This document shows, one piece after another, positions 44,057 to 52,825 of a stretch of DNA of 64,000 nt. Source of the DNA: Candidatus Dormiibacterota bacterium (lineage in GTDB: Bacteria; Chloroflexota; Dormibacteria; Dormibacterales; Dormibacteraceae); the NCBI GenBank assembly GCA_024280995.1, contig JAMXLM010000002.1, positions 62,001 to 126,000 on the forward strand. The letters are read 5' to 3'. Under the pieces are notes generated by a model, which was given only the letters and a program-made list of their open reading frames with translations, did no database searches and was not told where the DNA came from. Every line of letters begins with the position of its first letter. Within the stretch, counting starts at the first letter, position 1. The position numbers and the translations under genes were made by a program.

Positions 44057-44287
44057 GAGGGTCCCCACCCGGGCCTTGAGCGCCCTTTCGAGGAGGTGCC
44101 GTCTGGCCGCCATCGCGAGGCATTCCGGCGAGTCGTGCAGGTAGGCACCTCGGCCCTGCATGCGACCCTCGGGATCAGCACGCGGAAGGCCATCGGGGCC
44201 CCGAACGAACCGAATCAGCTGCCCCTTCCCCGCCTCTTGCCGGCAGGAAACGCAGGTCCTAACCGGCTGGTGGCGGCGTTTCGCCAT
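44051..44287 (-). CDS. ylxR: YlxR-family RNA-binding protein (DUF448)
   Basis: A 78-residue basic protein with the family signature PVRTCVSCRQ, LIRFVRGPDG and GRGAYLHDSPECL. Relatives bind RNA or act as nucleoid-associated regulators and sit between nusA and infB, as here. The start lies 29 bases inside nusA. Normal length. Confidence 0.93.
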   Translation of the reverse strand: MAKRRHQPVRTCVSCRQEAGKGQLIRFVRGPDGLPRADPEGRMQGRGAYLHDSPECLAMAARRHLLERALKARVGTLG

Positions 44288-45281
44288 CGACGTCGCTTGG
44301 CTTGATGTCGATCCGGAGCCCGGTGAGTTTGGCGGCGAGGCGCGCGTTCTGCCCGTCGCGTCCGATGGCCAGCGAGAGCTGGTTCTTCGGCACCAGGACG
44401 GTCGCCGTGCGCGTGACCCGGTCGATCGAGACCCTGTCCGCCTTGGCGGGTCCGAGGGCGGCCGCCACGAAAGCCTCCGGCTCGTCGGACCACGGGACGA
44501 TGTCGACGTGCTCGTTGGCGAGCTCGCTCAGGATCGCCCGGTGCCGCACGCCCTTTGGGCCGACGCAGGCCCCGACCGGGTCGAGGCCCGGCTCGCTGGA
44601 CGAGACGGCGATCTTCGTGCGCAAGCCGGGCTCGCGCGCGATCGCCCGGATCTGAACCGTTCCCGCCTTGATCTCGGGCACCTCGGCCTCGAGCAGGCGG
44701 TGGACGAACGCCCGGGCCGCCCGCGAGACCCGGACCTGGGCCTGCTTGCGGTTGGGCTGGGTGTCGAGCATGACCACCAGCACGGGTCGGCCGGGTATGA
44801 GCTGCTCGCCGGGGATCTGCTCCTCGGGCGGCATGACGCCCTCCGCTCGGCCGAGGTCCACGTAGGCGGTGCCGGCCTCGATGCGGTCGACCACGCCGCT
44901 GGCGAGCTCGCCCTTGTGCTCAGCGACGTCGCGCAAAACCTTGTCGCGCTCGAGGTCGTGGATGTGCCGCAGAACCGCGTGCTTCGCCGTCTGCGCCGCC
45001 ATGCGTTTGAAGTCCTCTGACGGAAGCTCTTTGACCTCCACCGTCCCGTCGGGATGGACCACCCGGCTGCGCACGTCCAGCGCCCCGTTGACCGTATCGA
45101 GCTTGACCGTCACCTCCCCGTCCGGGTTGAAGGCGCGCTTGTAGGCGGCGGCGAGAGCGCTTTCGACCGTATGGAGCATCTCGTCGAACGGGATGCCCAG
45201 CTCCGCGACGAGGGCGCTCAGCGCCTCGGCGAGCGACTGGGTCGGGGCGTCAGATTGCGACCGCGAGCCTGCCCGCGACAA
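44259..45281 (-). CDS. nusA: Transcription termination/antitermination factor NusA
   Basis: A 340-residue NusA: N-terminal RNA-polymerase-binding domain (ELGIPFDEMLHTVESALAAAYKRAF), S1 domain (GVVDRIEAGTAYVDLG), then KH1 and KH2 with DPVGACVGPKGVRHRAI and LSLAIGRDGQNARLAAKLTG. No C-terminal acidic repeats, as in Gram-positive NusA. TTG at 45281 overlaps rimP by about 30 bases; the exact start is uncertain by a few codons. Confidence 0.95.
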   Translation of the reverse strand: MSRAGSRSQSDAPTQSLAEALSALVAELGIPFDEMLHTVESALAAAYKRAFNPDGEVTVKLDTVNGALDVRSRVVHPDGTVEVKELPSEDFKRMAAQTAKHAVLRHIHDLERDKVLRDVAEHKGELASGVVDRIEAGTAYVDLGRAEGVMPPEEQIPGEQLIPGRPVLVVMLDTQPNRKQAQVRVSRAARAFVHRLLEAEVPEIKAGTVQIRAIAREPGLRTKIAVSSSEPGLDPVGACVGPKGVRHRAILSELANEHVDIVPWSDEPEAFVAAALGPAKADRVSIDRVTRTATVLVPKNQLSLAIGRDGQNARLAAKLTGLRIDIKPSDVDGETPPPAG

Positions 45282-45720
45282 CGTCTTCCCAACCGATGTG
45301 GATGATCACCGGCGCCCGGCCTTTGGGCCCTGGCGCCTGCACCGCGATCCCCGCGTCGTCAACCGCGAACAGCTGACCTTCGACCACCGCTTCCGATTCC
45401 CCGCTCCGATAGCGAATGTTGACGCGCTTACCGTTGAAGCGCGCGTAATCGCCGTGATTCCGCAATGGCCGCTCGGCGCCCGGCGACGAAACCTCGAGCT
45501 CATACGGCCCTTCGATCAGGTTGGCATGGTCGAGGAGCGGGCCGGCGACCCTGCTGACGCGCTCGCAGTCATCGATGGTGATTGGCTCGGTGTGATCGAT
45601 CGAGATCCGCAGAGTGCGACCTGACTGACCGGACTGGTCGAGCGAGTACAGCTCGTAGCCCATGTGGTTGAGCGTGGGCTCGAGCAGCTCCTTGATCGAC
45701 GGTATGGGCCAGGTTGGCAT
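45250..45720 (-). CDS. rimP: Ribosome maturation factor RimP
   Basis: A 156-residue 30S assembly factor. Contains YELYSLDQSGQSGRTLRISIDH, the segment VSRVAGPLLDH and the conserved YELEVSSPGAERPLRN before the SH3-like C-terminal domain. First gene of the nusA operon, preceded by its own promoter and a hairpin. ATG at 45720, 18 bases from the predicted -10. Confidence 0.94.
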   Translation of the reverse strand: MPTWPIPSIKELLEPTLNHMGYELYSLDQSGQSGRTLRISIDHTEPITIDDCERVSRVAGPLLDHANLIEGPYELEVSSPGAERPLRNHGDYARFNGKRVNIRYRSGESEAVVEGQLFAVDDAGIAVQAPGPKGRAPVIIHIGWEDVVAGRLAVAI

Positions 45721-45737
45721 GTCCGGTGTCTCGACTT

Positions 45738-45769
45738 ACCTTACCAGCCGGGGAGTTGGCGACCAACTC
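45738..45769 (-). promoter_or_regulatory. Candidate promoter of the rimP-nusA-infB operon, with inverted repeat
   Basis: On the minus strand TTGGTC (45766-45761) and TAAGGT (45743-45738) are 17 bases apart. GAGTTGG-N3-CCAACTC at 45753-45769 is a perfect inverted repeat overlapping the -35. It could be an operator or a weak end to the secDF transcript; there is no T-run. Confidence 0.5.
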
Positions 45770-45780
45770 GCCATGCCGCG

Positions 45781-46818
45781 TCAGCGCAGGGGCTGCAGCT
45801 TCCGCCAGACGACAAGCAGCGGCGCGGCGTTGAAGATCGAGCTGTAGGTCCCCGACACTATTCCGATCAGCAGGGCTAGCGCCAGGCCGCGCAGCGTCGA
45901 TCCTCCCGCGAGCAGGATCGCGGCCAGCACCAGGACCACGGTGAAGCTCGTGATGATCGACCGCGCGGCGGTCTGCATGATGCTCAGGTTCACGACCTGC
46001 TCGAACGACAGCCGCTGACTCACGCGCAGGTTCTCGCGAATCCGGTCGAAGACAACGATCGTGTCGTGCACCGAGAAGCCGACCACCGTCAGCACGGCCG
46101 TGACGAAGAATGCGTCGATCTGGCCGATGCGGAGGTTGAGGGGCTGCGTGCCCAGGATCGAAAAGATGCCGGTGAGGACGAACACGTCGTGCAGCAAGGC
46201 GGCCAGCGCGGAGCCGCCGAACTGAAAGCCGGCGCGCCAGCCGCCCGGCACGTTGCGGAACCGGATCGCGAGCAATAAGAGGATCGCGACCGACGCCAGA
46301 ACCACCGCCAGCAGCGACAGGGCGATCGTCTCGCCCGCGATCGTGCCGCCCACGGTCAGGATCTGCTGCACCGTCATCGGCCCGACATTGTTGTTGAGGT
46401 TGGTCTGAATGGTGGAGAGCTGCGTCTCGTTCAGCGCCGGATATCGGATGATGAAGCCGTTCCCGCCTGTCGAGATGACAGAGCCGCCGATGTTGTCCCT
46501 GTCGACACCCTGCTGCACCTGGGCGAGCGTGGGGTTGTTGGCGAAGGTGACGGTGAGCTCGGTGCCGCCGGCGAAGTCGATCCCGAGGGCGAAGTGATGC
46601 ACCGCCATCGAGACGATGCCGGGGATGATGATGATCAGCGAAAGCGCGAAGAACCAGTTGCGCCGGCCGATGATGTTGAGACGGCGCGGCGGCCTGGGTT
46701 CGGGTGCGGGCGTTACGACCTCGGCCTGCTGTGACTTCGCCTCCTCGACGAGATCCTCGACCTGGTCCTCGGCGGACTGCTCCTCCGGCTGGGTCTTGAC
46801 CTCAGGCAGTTCGGACAC
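45781..46818 (-). CDS. secF: Protein translocase subunit SecF
   Basis: A 345-residue RND-type membrane protein that, with SecD, uses the proton gradient to help pull proteins out of the Sec channel. N-terminal charged tail (rich in Glu/Gln/Pro), TM1, the periplasmic segment after ALGIDFAGGTEL, then five C-terminal helices including VVGFSVHDTIVVFDRIRENL. GTG at 46818 overlaps secD by 17 bases. Confidence 0.95.
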   Translation of the reverse strand: MSELPEVKTQPEEQSAEDQVEDLVEEAKSQQAEVVTPAPEPRPPRRLNIIGRRNWFFALSLIIIIPGIVSMAVHHFALGIDFAGGTELTVTFANNPTLAQVQQGVDRDNIGGSVISTGGNGFIIRYPALNETQLSTIQTNLNNNVGPMTVQQILTVGGTIAGETIALSLLAVVLASVAILLLLAIRFRNVPGGWRAGFQFGGSALAALLHDVFVLTGIFSILGTQPLNLRIGQIDAFFVTAVLTVVGFSVHDTIVVFDRIRENLRVSQRLSFEQVVNLSIMQTAARSIITSFTVVLVLAAILLAGGSTLRGLALALLIGIVSGTYSSIFNAAPLLVVWRKLQPLR

Positions 46819-48307
46819 GGTCCACCCCGAGCCAGCCGGCGCGGCGGAATCGGCTTCCCGCCAGCACGATGGCCAGCAGGTTGTGAGTCACGATGATCGA
46901 CGAGACCAGGCTCGCAAAGACCCCGATCGCGAGCGTGATCGCGAATCCCTTCACGGCCGACGGGCCGACGAACCCGAGGATGACGCAGGTGATGATGGTC
47001 GAGGTGTTGGAGTCCCGGATCGCGGGCCAGGCACGCCTGACCGCGGCGTCGACCGCGGCGCTGATCGTGCGGCCGGCCCTCACCTCTTCTTTGAAGCGTT
47101 CGAATATCAGCACGTTCGCGTCCACGGCCATACCGACCGACAGGACGAACCCGGTGATGCCGGCCAGGGTCAGGGTCACGGGCACGAGCTTGAACACCGC
47201 CAGCACGGCGCCCGCGTAGAACAGCAGCGCCAGGCTCGCGAGGAGGCCTGGAACGCGGTAGTACACGATCATGAAGATGACGACGATCGCGAGGCCGAGA
47301 AGGCCGGCCGCGATGCTCAGCGTCACCGACTGCGCGCCTAGGGTCGCGCTCACCTGGGTGATGTCGAGCACCTGAAGATCGACGGGCAGGGAGCCCGAGT
47401 TGATGCCGGTTGCGAGGTCGTTGGCGCTCTGTTGGGTGAAGGCGCCGCTGATCTGCGCCTGCCCGCCGGCGATCTCCTGGATCGTGATCGGGTCGGTCAG
47501 GAACTTGCCGCAGAGGGTGTTGGGAGTCTGAGCGGCAAGGCAGCCTGGGTCGTAGGTCGAGCTGACCTTGGCCGCGTAGGACGGGTCCTCCCAGTTGTCG
47601 ATGTCATGCTGGTTGAGGTCGAGCCAGATCGTCAGGTGGCGCTGCGCGCAGTTCGCGCTCGCGACGGTCGAAGTGTCGCCCGGACACGCCGCGACGTTGT
47701 CTCTCGTGAGCCGGTCGAACAGGTCCGCGCCCGTGTTCGTGAAGCTGATGTTGACGACCCAGGAGGTGCCGCTCGGGTCGATGGTGGCGGTGGCGCTCGA
47801 GATGTCGTCGCCTGTCAGCCCTGTCAAAGCCGGCTTGTACCCCGGCTGCGGGCCTCCAGTCACCTTCGCGTCGGGGACCCACTTCGTGTAGACGAGCTTG
47901 GAGATCGCCCCGATCGTCTTCTCGGCCTGCTCGGCGGTCACGCCGGCGAGATCGACGGTGATGCGGTCGTTGTTGGTGCCGGCGCCGCGGATCTCCGGCT
48001 CGCTGACGTTCAGGGCGTTGACGCGCTTGTTGATGACCTGGATCGTCCGCTGCTGGACGTCGGCCCGGTTCTGGCCGGCGGGGAAGTTGGTGAGCTGGTA
48101 GTCGATGTGCGTTCCGCCGGCGAGGTCGAGGCCCTTGTGGAAGTAGAGCTGCAGGCCGCCGAAGTTGGGCGGGAGCCCTGCGACGTTGCCACTCAACGGC
48201 AGGTGGTTGGCGATCCGGTAGACGTAGCCCGCGCCGTCGACGAACAGGGAGATGATCAGCACGACCACCACGGCGACACGGATCGGCCAGCTGAGGACTA
48301 ACTGCAT
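46802..48307 (-). CDS. secD: Protein translocase subunit SecD
   Basis: A 501-residue SecD: TM1, the first periplasmic domain after GLDLAGGTHIDYQL, a second periplasmic region with three cysteines in pairs, then five helices including FVLSVGMAVDANVLIFERFKEE, the conserved proton-path aspartate block. ATG at 48307. Located downstream of ruvB and a DUF2905 gene. Confidence 0.95.
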   Translation of the reverse strand: MQLVLSWPIRVAVVVVLIISLFVDGAGYVYRIANHLPLSGNVAGLPPNFGGLQLYFHKGLDLAGGTHIDYQLTNFPAGQNRADVQQRTIQVINKRVNALNVSEPEIRGAGTNNDRITVDLAGVTAEQAEKTIGAISKLVYTKWVPDAKVTGGPQPGYKPALTGLTGDDISSATATIDPSGTSWVVNISFTNTGADLFDRLTRDNVAACPGDTSTVASANCAQRHLTIWLDLNQHDIDNWEDPSYAAKVSSTYDPGCLAAQTPNTLCGKFLTDPITIQEIAGGQAQISGAFTQQSANDLATGINSGSLPVDLQVLDITQVSATLGAQSVTLSIAAGLLGLAIVVIFMIVYYRVPGLLASLALLFYAGAVLAVFKLVPVTLTLAGITGFVLSVGMAVDANVLIFERFKEEVRAGRTISAAVDAAVRRAWPAIRDSNTSTIITCVILGFVGPSAVKGFAITLAIGVFASLVSSIIVTHNLLAIVLAGSRFRRAGWLGVDRVRTA

Positions 48308-48337
48308 GGGCGGCGAACTAGTCTACGTTCGTAGCGC

Positions 48338-48544
48338 TCATCGGTGCCTGAAGACCAGGTTGAGCACGACCGTGAGCACGATGGACAAGACGATGCTTGT
48401 GGCGATAGGGATGTAAACGGTCGCGTTGCCGCTGCGTAACGTCAGATCGCCCGGCAGGTGAAAGCGGCCGAACAGCATGAGCGCTCCGCCGATGACGACC
48501 AGGAGCACGCCAAAAATGAGCAGGACGCGGCCCGCGTCAGCCAC
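48338..48544 (-). CDS. DUF2905-family small membrane protein
   Basis: A 68-residue protein with two hydrophobic segments and the family motif GRFHLPGDLTLRSGNATVYIP in between. DUF2905 proteins are commonly encoded next to ruvB or queA/tgt; function unknown. ATG at 48544, seven bases after the ruvB stop. Confidence 0.85.
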   Translation of the reverse strand: MADAGRVLLIFGVLLVVIGGALMLFGRFHLPGDLTLRSGNATVYIPIATSIVLSIVLTVVLNLVFRHR

Positions 48545-48550
48545 AGCTAC

Positions 48551-49573
48551 CTACAGTAGGGAGGTCTGCTGGGAATCGCGGCGCGGGGGCTTCAGGCCGA
48601 GGTGCTCGTACGCCAGCTCGGTGGCCACCCGGCCGCGGGCGGTCCTGGCCAGAAAGCCGATCTGGATCAGGTAGGGCTCGTGGACGTCCTCCACCGTCTC
48701 CGGCTCCTCGGACAGCGAGGTCGCCAGAGTGTCCAGCCCGACCGGGCCACCTCTGAACTTGACGATGACGTTCTCCAGGAGCCGGCGGTCCAGCGGCTCG
48801 AGTCCGATCTCGTCCACCTCCAGCATGGCGAGGGCCTGACGCGTGGCGTCCACCGTGGCGCGCCCGTCCCCCCGCACCTGCGCGTAGTCACGGACACGCC
48901 GCAGGAGGCGGTTGGCGATCCTGGGAGTCCCGCGCGCCCGACGCGCGATCTCGGCGACAGCGTCGTCATGGACCTCGATGTCCAGGATCCGGGCTGAGCG
49001 GCTGACGATCTTCTCCAGCTCCGCCTTGGTGTAGAAGTCGAGGCGGTAGACAGCGCCGAACCGGTCGCGCAACGGCCCGCTCAGCAAGCCCTGGCGGGTC
49101 GTGGCGCCGACGCAGGTGAAGTGCGGCAGAGGAAGAGTGGCGGCGCTGGCCCCCACTCCCTTGCCGAGGACCGCGTCGAACCTGAAATCCTCGAGCGCGG
49201 GGTACAACGACTCCTCGACCACGGTGTTGAGGCGGTGGACCTCGTCGATGAAGAACACGTCGCGCGTGCTCAGGTTCAGCAGTATCGAGCCGAGCGCGCC
49301 CTGGTGGTCGATCGCAGGCCCGGAGCTTACCTTGATCGACACGCCGAGCTCGTTGGCGATGATGTGCGCGAGCGTCGTCTTGCCCAGGCCGGGCGGCCCA
49401 CATAAAAGGACATGCTCGACCGGCTCATCGCGCCGCCGGGCCGCCTCGAGCAGAATTCCGAGGTTCTCGCGGACCTGCTGCTGTCCGACGTATTCGCCCA
49501 GGAAACGAGGTCGCAGGGTCAGGTCGAACTGCTCGTCGTCGGAGCGGGCGTCGAGGATCTTGTCCTGCGTCAC
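48551..49573 (-). CDS. ruvB: Holliday junction branch-migration ATPase RuvB
   Basis: A 340-residue AAA+ motor. Walker [16 protein letters not shown], Walker [10 protein letters not shown], sensor [18 protein letters not shown], and the C-terminal winged helix with [10 protein letters not shown] and [10 protein letters not shown]. The GTG at 49573 overlaps the ruvA stop. The protein ends SQQTSLL, which resembles a sliding-clamp-binding peptide and is unusual for RuvB. Confidence 0.96.
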   Translation of the reverse strand: MTQDKILDARSDDEQFDLTLRPRFLGEYVGQQQVRENLGILLEAARRRDEPVEHVLLCGPPGLGKTTLAHIIANELGVSIKVSSGPAIDHQGALGSILLNLSTRDVFFIDEVHRLNTVVEESLYPALEDFRFDAVLGKGVGASAATLPLPHFTCVGATTRQGLLSGPLRDRFGAVYRLDFYTKAELEKIVSRSARILDIEVHDDAVAEIARRARGTPRIANRLLRRVRDYAQVRGDGRATVDATRQALAMLEVDEIGLEPLDRRLLENVIVKFRGGPVGLDTLATSLSEEPETVEDVHEPYLIQIGFLARTARGRVATELAYEHLGLKPPRRDSQQTSLL

Positions 49574-50172
49574 TTTCGTCCCAGCGACCTGAGCGCGGAG
49601 GCAAGAGCCTCCTGCGTCGACGGCGATCCCTTCCAGTCCACCGACTCGATGCCTGTTCGCGCCTCCTGCGACGAATAGCCGAGGTTGCGCAGTGCGGTCT
49701 CGACGGCTTTCGGCACCGCGCCGTCGCCCGCGATGGCCGCCGCGCGCGGGACGGCTTCCAGCGCCGCGACCGCATCGAGCCGCGGCTTGAGCTCGATTAT
49801 CACCTTGGCCGCGGTCCGCGGACCAACCCCGCTCGCGCGCCTGATGGGCGCCGCATCCTCGCTCATGATCGCGCGCTTCAAGACCTCGAGGCTCGCCGCG
49901 CTCAGGATGTTCAGGCCCACCCTCGGGCCCACTCCGTCGACCTGGATCAGCATCTCGAAGAGCTCCAGCTCCTCGACCGTCGCGAAGCCGTACAGGGCGA
50001 GCTGGTCTTCGCGGACGTGGGTGTGAATGTCGAGGTCCACCTCGCCGCCGGGCGCGGGCAAGGATTGCCGCGTCTGCGTTGCAACAGTCACGAGGTATCC
50101 GACGCCGCCGACATCGAGAACCACGTAATCGGGTCCCGCACGGCGGACCACGCCCGAGAGATGGGCGATCAT
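49570..50172 (-). CDS. ruvA: Holliday junction-binding protein RuvA
   Basis: A 200-residue junction-binding protein: OB fold ([28 protein letters not shown]), two HhH motifs ([14 protein letters not shown] and [16 protein letters not shown]) and a C-terminal RuvB-contacting domain ([12 protein letters not shown]). ATG at 50172 overlaps the ruvC stop (ATGA); the longer frame to 50244 is rejected as ruvC antiframe. Confidence 0.95.
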   Translation of the reverse strand: MIAHLSGVVRRAGPDYVVLDVGGVGYLVTVATQTRQSLPAPGGEVDLDIHTHVREDQLALYGFATVEELELFEMLIQVDGVGPRVGLNILSAASLEVLKRAIMSEDAAPIRRASGVGPRTAAKVIIELKPRLDAVAALEAVPRAAAIAGDGAVPKAVETALRNLGYSSQEARTGIESVDWKGSPSTQEALASALRSLGRK

Positions 50173-50696
50173 CCGACGAAGTCCGCCCTGCGCGCGGCCG
50201 GCGTCACCGCCGCCCTCGCAAACCTGCGGCTGCGCGCGTGGCAAAGGGCGATCGCGATCGCGTCCCGCGCGTGGTCGTCCAGCTTACCCTCCGGCATCTT
50301 GACCTGGGCCGCCAGCATGCGGCCGATCTGCGACTTGTCGGCGTTGCCGTAGCCGGTGAGGATGACCTTCACCTGGCTCGGCTTGTACTCATAGACGGGG
50401 ACCCCGCATTCCTCGAGCACGTTGAGGATCGCGCCCCTCGCCTGGGCCACGCCTACCGCGCTGGTCGCGTTCCGGCCCATGAAAAGCTCCTCGATCGACG
50501 CCTCGGCGGGCGGATGCTCGGCGAGCATCGCGCGGAGATGGTTCGTGATCGTCAGCAGCCGCTGGCCGTCCCGGCCGCGGATCGTCACCACCGTGCTGCA
50601 GGCGAGGACGAGATTTGGCTCCGCGAGCAGGGCAAAGCCGGTGCCGGCAAGGCCCGGGTCGACGCCGAGGATCAGCCCGTTGTTCGTGCCCGGCAT
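50169..50696 (-). CDS. ruvC: Holliday junction resolvase RuvC
   Basis: A 175-residue RNase-H-fold nuclease with catalytic acidic residues in [21 protein letters not shown] and [17 protein letters not shown] at 50696 is the best start. Its last codons ([18 protein letters not shown]) are encoded by the fourth copy of the 30-base palindromic repeat, suggesting the repeat landed in the 3' end. Order yebC-ruvC-ruvA-ruvB is conserved in many bacteria. Confidence 0.94.
   Translation of the reverse strand: MPGTNNGLILGVDPGLAGTGFALLAEPNLVLACSTVVTIRGRDGQRLLTITNHLRAMLAEHPPAEASIEELFMGRNATSAVGVAQARGAILNVLEECGVPVYEYKPSQVKVILTGYGNADKSQIGRMLAAQVKMPEGKLDDHARDAIAIALCHARSRRFARAAVTPAARRADFVG
50176..50208. repeat. 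Short palindromic repeat (30-base family), copy 4, inside the ruvC 3' end
   Basis: CGAAG-TCCGCCCTGCGCGCGGCCGG then CGTCACC lines up with copies at 34517 and 36313. It lies within codons of ruvC, just before the ruvA start. Confidence 0.45.
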
Positions 50697-50734
50697 GTGT
50701 CCCGCACGGTTAGAGGCCACGGCCGAGGGCTCCA

Positions 50735-50873
50735 CGTCGGATCTTCGGCGCCGAATACGGCCCATCTCCGTTGTTGCGGCCGTGCGCTGCTCGCGTACGC
50801 ATCACCGATGCGCGTGCTCCGCTGCTCGGCCGCGCCTAGGATCTGGGCCACCTCGGCGCCGAATCTCTCGACG
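50735..50873. repeat. Long palindromic intergenic element, copy A2
   Basis: About 140 bases between yebC and ruvC. The outer arms CGTCGGATCTTCGGCGCC... and ...GGCGCCGAATCTCTCGACG are reverse complements with few mismatches; an inner GCGGCCG/CGGCCGC stem and a tip CGCATC-ACC-GATGCG follow. Core nearly identical to copy A1. Confidence 0.8.
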
Positions 50874-50891
50874 CGTACCCTCGTCCGTGGC

Positions 50892-51647
50892 CTACACCTG
50901 TGCCGCAACGCGTTCAAGGACGTCTGATGGGATGTCGAAGTTGGCGTAAACCTGCTGGACGTCGTCGTCCTCCTCCAGTGACTCGACGAGTCGAAGAACC
51001 GCGGCGGCCTTGTCCGAGCCGACCGCAACAGTCTGCTTCGGCTGCATGGTGATCTCGGCGTTCTCGACGGTGACACCGCTCGCCTCCACCGCCGCCTTCA
51101 CCTTCTCGAAAGTGTTCGGCGCGGTGGTGATCTCGACCGACGCGCCTTCCACCTGCACGTCGTCGGCCCCGGCCTCGATCGCAGCAAGCCCGACCTCTTC
51201 GGGGTCCTGCTTCCCCGCGTTGACTGTCATCACGCCCTTGCGCTCGAACATCCAACCGACCGAGTTGGTCTCGCCGAGGTTCCCGCCGCCCTTGCTGAAG
51301 AGGTGGCGGACGGCCGCCGATGTGCGGTTGCGGTTGTCGGTCAGCGTGTCGACCATCACCGCGACGCCGGCCGGACCGTAGCCCTCGTAGCGGACCTCCT
51401 CGAGCCTATCGCCGGCAAGCTCTCCGGTGCCGCGCTGGATCGCGGACTTGATGCGGTCCGCGGGCATGTTGATCTCGCGCGCTTTCTGGACGGCAAGGCG
51501 CAGGCGGAAATTCCCCTCCGGGTTGCCGCCACCTTCGCGCGCGGCGATCGTGATCTCACGGCTGGCGCGAGTGAATGCCTGGCCTCGCTTGGCGTCGACC
51601 ACCGCCTTCTTGTGCTTGATGCCGGCCCATTTCGAATGCCCTGACAT
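50892..51647 (-). CDS. yebC: YebC/PmpR-family regulatory/translation protein
   Basis: A 251-residue protein starting MSGHSKWAGIKHKKAVVDAK, the family signature, with RLRLAVQKAREINMPADRIKSAIQR and the three-domain length expected. Family members act as transcription regulators or aid translation of polyproline stretches; adjacency to ruvCAB is conserved. ATG at 51647. Confidence 0.95.
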   Translation of the reverse strand: MSGHSKWAGIKHKKAVVDAKRGQAFTRASREITIAAREGGGNPEGNFRLRLAVQKAREINMPADRIKSAIQRGTGELAGDRLEEVRYEGYGPAGVAVMVDTLTDNRNRTSAAVRHLFSKGGGNLGETNSVGWMFERKGVMTVNAGKQDPEEVGLAAIEAGADDVQVEGASVEITTAPNTFEKVKAAVEASGVTVENAEITMQPKQTVAVGSDKAAAVLRLVESLEEDDDVQQVYANFDIPSDVLERVAAQV

Positions 51648-51661
51648 CTAGGAGCCGCCTC

Positions 51662-51675
51662 CGAACATGCTTTCG
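51662..51675. promoter_or_regulatory. Possible degenerate LexA box upstream of yebC-ruvCAB
   Basis: CGAAC-ATGC-TTTCG differs by one base from the perfect box and lies 15 bases upstream of yebC. A TAAAAT on the minus strand precedes it, but I see no good -35. Confidence 0.3.
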
Positions 51676-51676
51676 C

Positions 51677-52813
51677 TCATTTTAATTCGATGTATCGCCT
51701 CCTGGCCGATACGACGTCGCCCTTGACAGGCATCGCGTCCACGCCGACCTTTTCGCCGTTGATCCGCACGCCGCCCTGCTCCACCAATCGTCTTCCTTCA
51801 TTGCGACTCTTGGCAATCCCGGTGTCGACGAGCAGGGTCACCAGGTCGGAAACGGGTTTGTCGTAGGACTCACGCTCGTCTGGGATCTCGCGTTTGACGA
51901 ACTTGACCTTGAAGTCCTCTTCCGCGTGCTCGGCCGCCGCGTCGTCATGCAGGCGGCGCACGAGCTCCCTGGCGATCTGCGCCTTTGCATCGCGCGGATG
52001 TGTGGCGAGGCTGCCGCGTCCGGTTCCGAGCAGCAGCCGGCCGTACGGCTCGATCAGCGTATCGGGGATCGACATCACCTTTCCGTAGATTTCGCTTGCG
52101 GGCTCCGTGAGCGCGATGTAGTTCCCGAGCGACTTGCTCATCTTCTGGACGCCGTCGGTGCCGACGAGCAGCGGAAAGACGGCAATGTCTTGCGGCTCTT
52201 GCTTGTACGCGATCTGGATGTCACGGCCGAACAGCAGGTTGAAGAGCTGGTCCGTGCCGCCGATCTCGACGTCGGCCTTGACGGCCACTGAGTCGTAGGC
52301 CTGGCTGAACGGGTAGAGGATCTCGTGCGCGCCGATCGCCGACCCATCCCGCATCCGCTTGGCGAAGTCCTCGCGCTGAAGGACCTGCTGCAGCGTGGCC
52401 TGCGCCATCAGTCGCAGGATGTCGGCGGCGCTCATGGCAGCGAGCCACTCCGAGTTGCGCCTCACTTCGATCTTCGAGCGATCCAGGACGAGATCGAGCT
52501 GCTTGAAGTACGTCTCGGCGTTGGCCTCGACCTGCTCCCTGCTCAGCATCGGCCGAGTCTCGGAGCGTCCGCTCGGGTCGCCGATCATCGCCGTGTAGTC
52601 GCCGATGATCACGACGACCGTGTGGCCTTCGTCCTGAAACATCTTCAGGGCGTCGAGGACGACGAGGTGCCCCACGTGCAGGTCCGGCGCGGTCGGATCG
52701 AGCCCGAGCTTGACTCGCAGCTTGTCGCCCCGATTCAGCCGCATGCGCAGGTGGTCCCGAACGTGAATTTGATCAGCGCGGGCCTCGAGGCGTTCGAAGA
52801 ACGACGAGCTCAC
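51677..52813 (-). CDS. tyrS: Tyrosyl-tRNA synthetase
   Basis: A 378-residue class I synthetase. HIGH-like motif DLHVGHLVVLDALK, KMSKS motif intact (GVQKMSKSLGNYIAL), and a C-terminal S4 RNA-binding domain (LLVDTGIAKSRNEGRRLVEQGGVRING). Length matches the short bacterial type. It precedes yebC with a 29-base gap. Confidence 0.95.
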   Translation of the reverse strand: MSSSFFERLEARADQIHVRDHLRMRLNRGDKLRVKLGLDPTAPDLHVGHLVVLDALKMFQDEGHTVVVIIGDYTAMIGDPSGRSETRPMLSREQVEANAETYFKQLDLVLDRSKIEVRRNSEWLAAMSAADILRLMAQATLQQVLQREDFAKRMRDGSAIGAHEILYPFSQAYDSVAVKADVEIGGTDQLFNLLFGRDIQIAYKQEPQDIAVFPLLVGTDGVQKMSKSLGNYIALTEPASEIYGKVMSIPDTLIEPYGRLLLGTGRGSLATHPRDAKAQIARELVRRLHDDAAAEHAEEDFKVKFVKREIPDERESYDKPVSDLVTLLVDTGIAKSRNEGRRLVEQGGVRINGEKVGVDAMPVKGDVVSARRRYIELK

Positions 52814-52825
52814 GCGATGAGCTTA

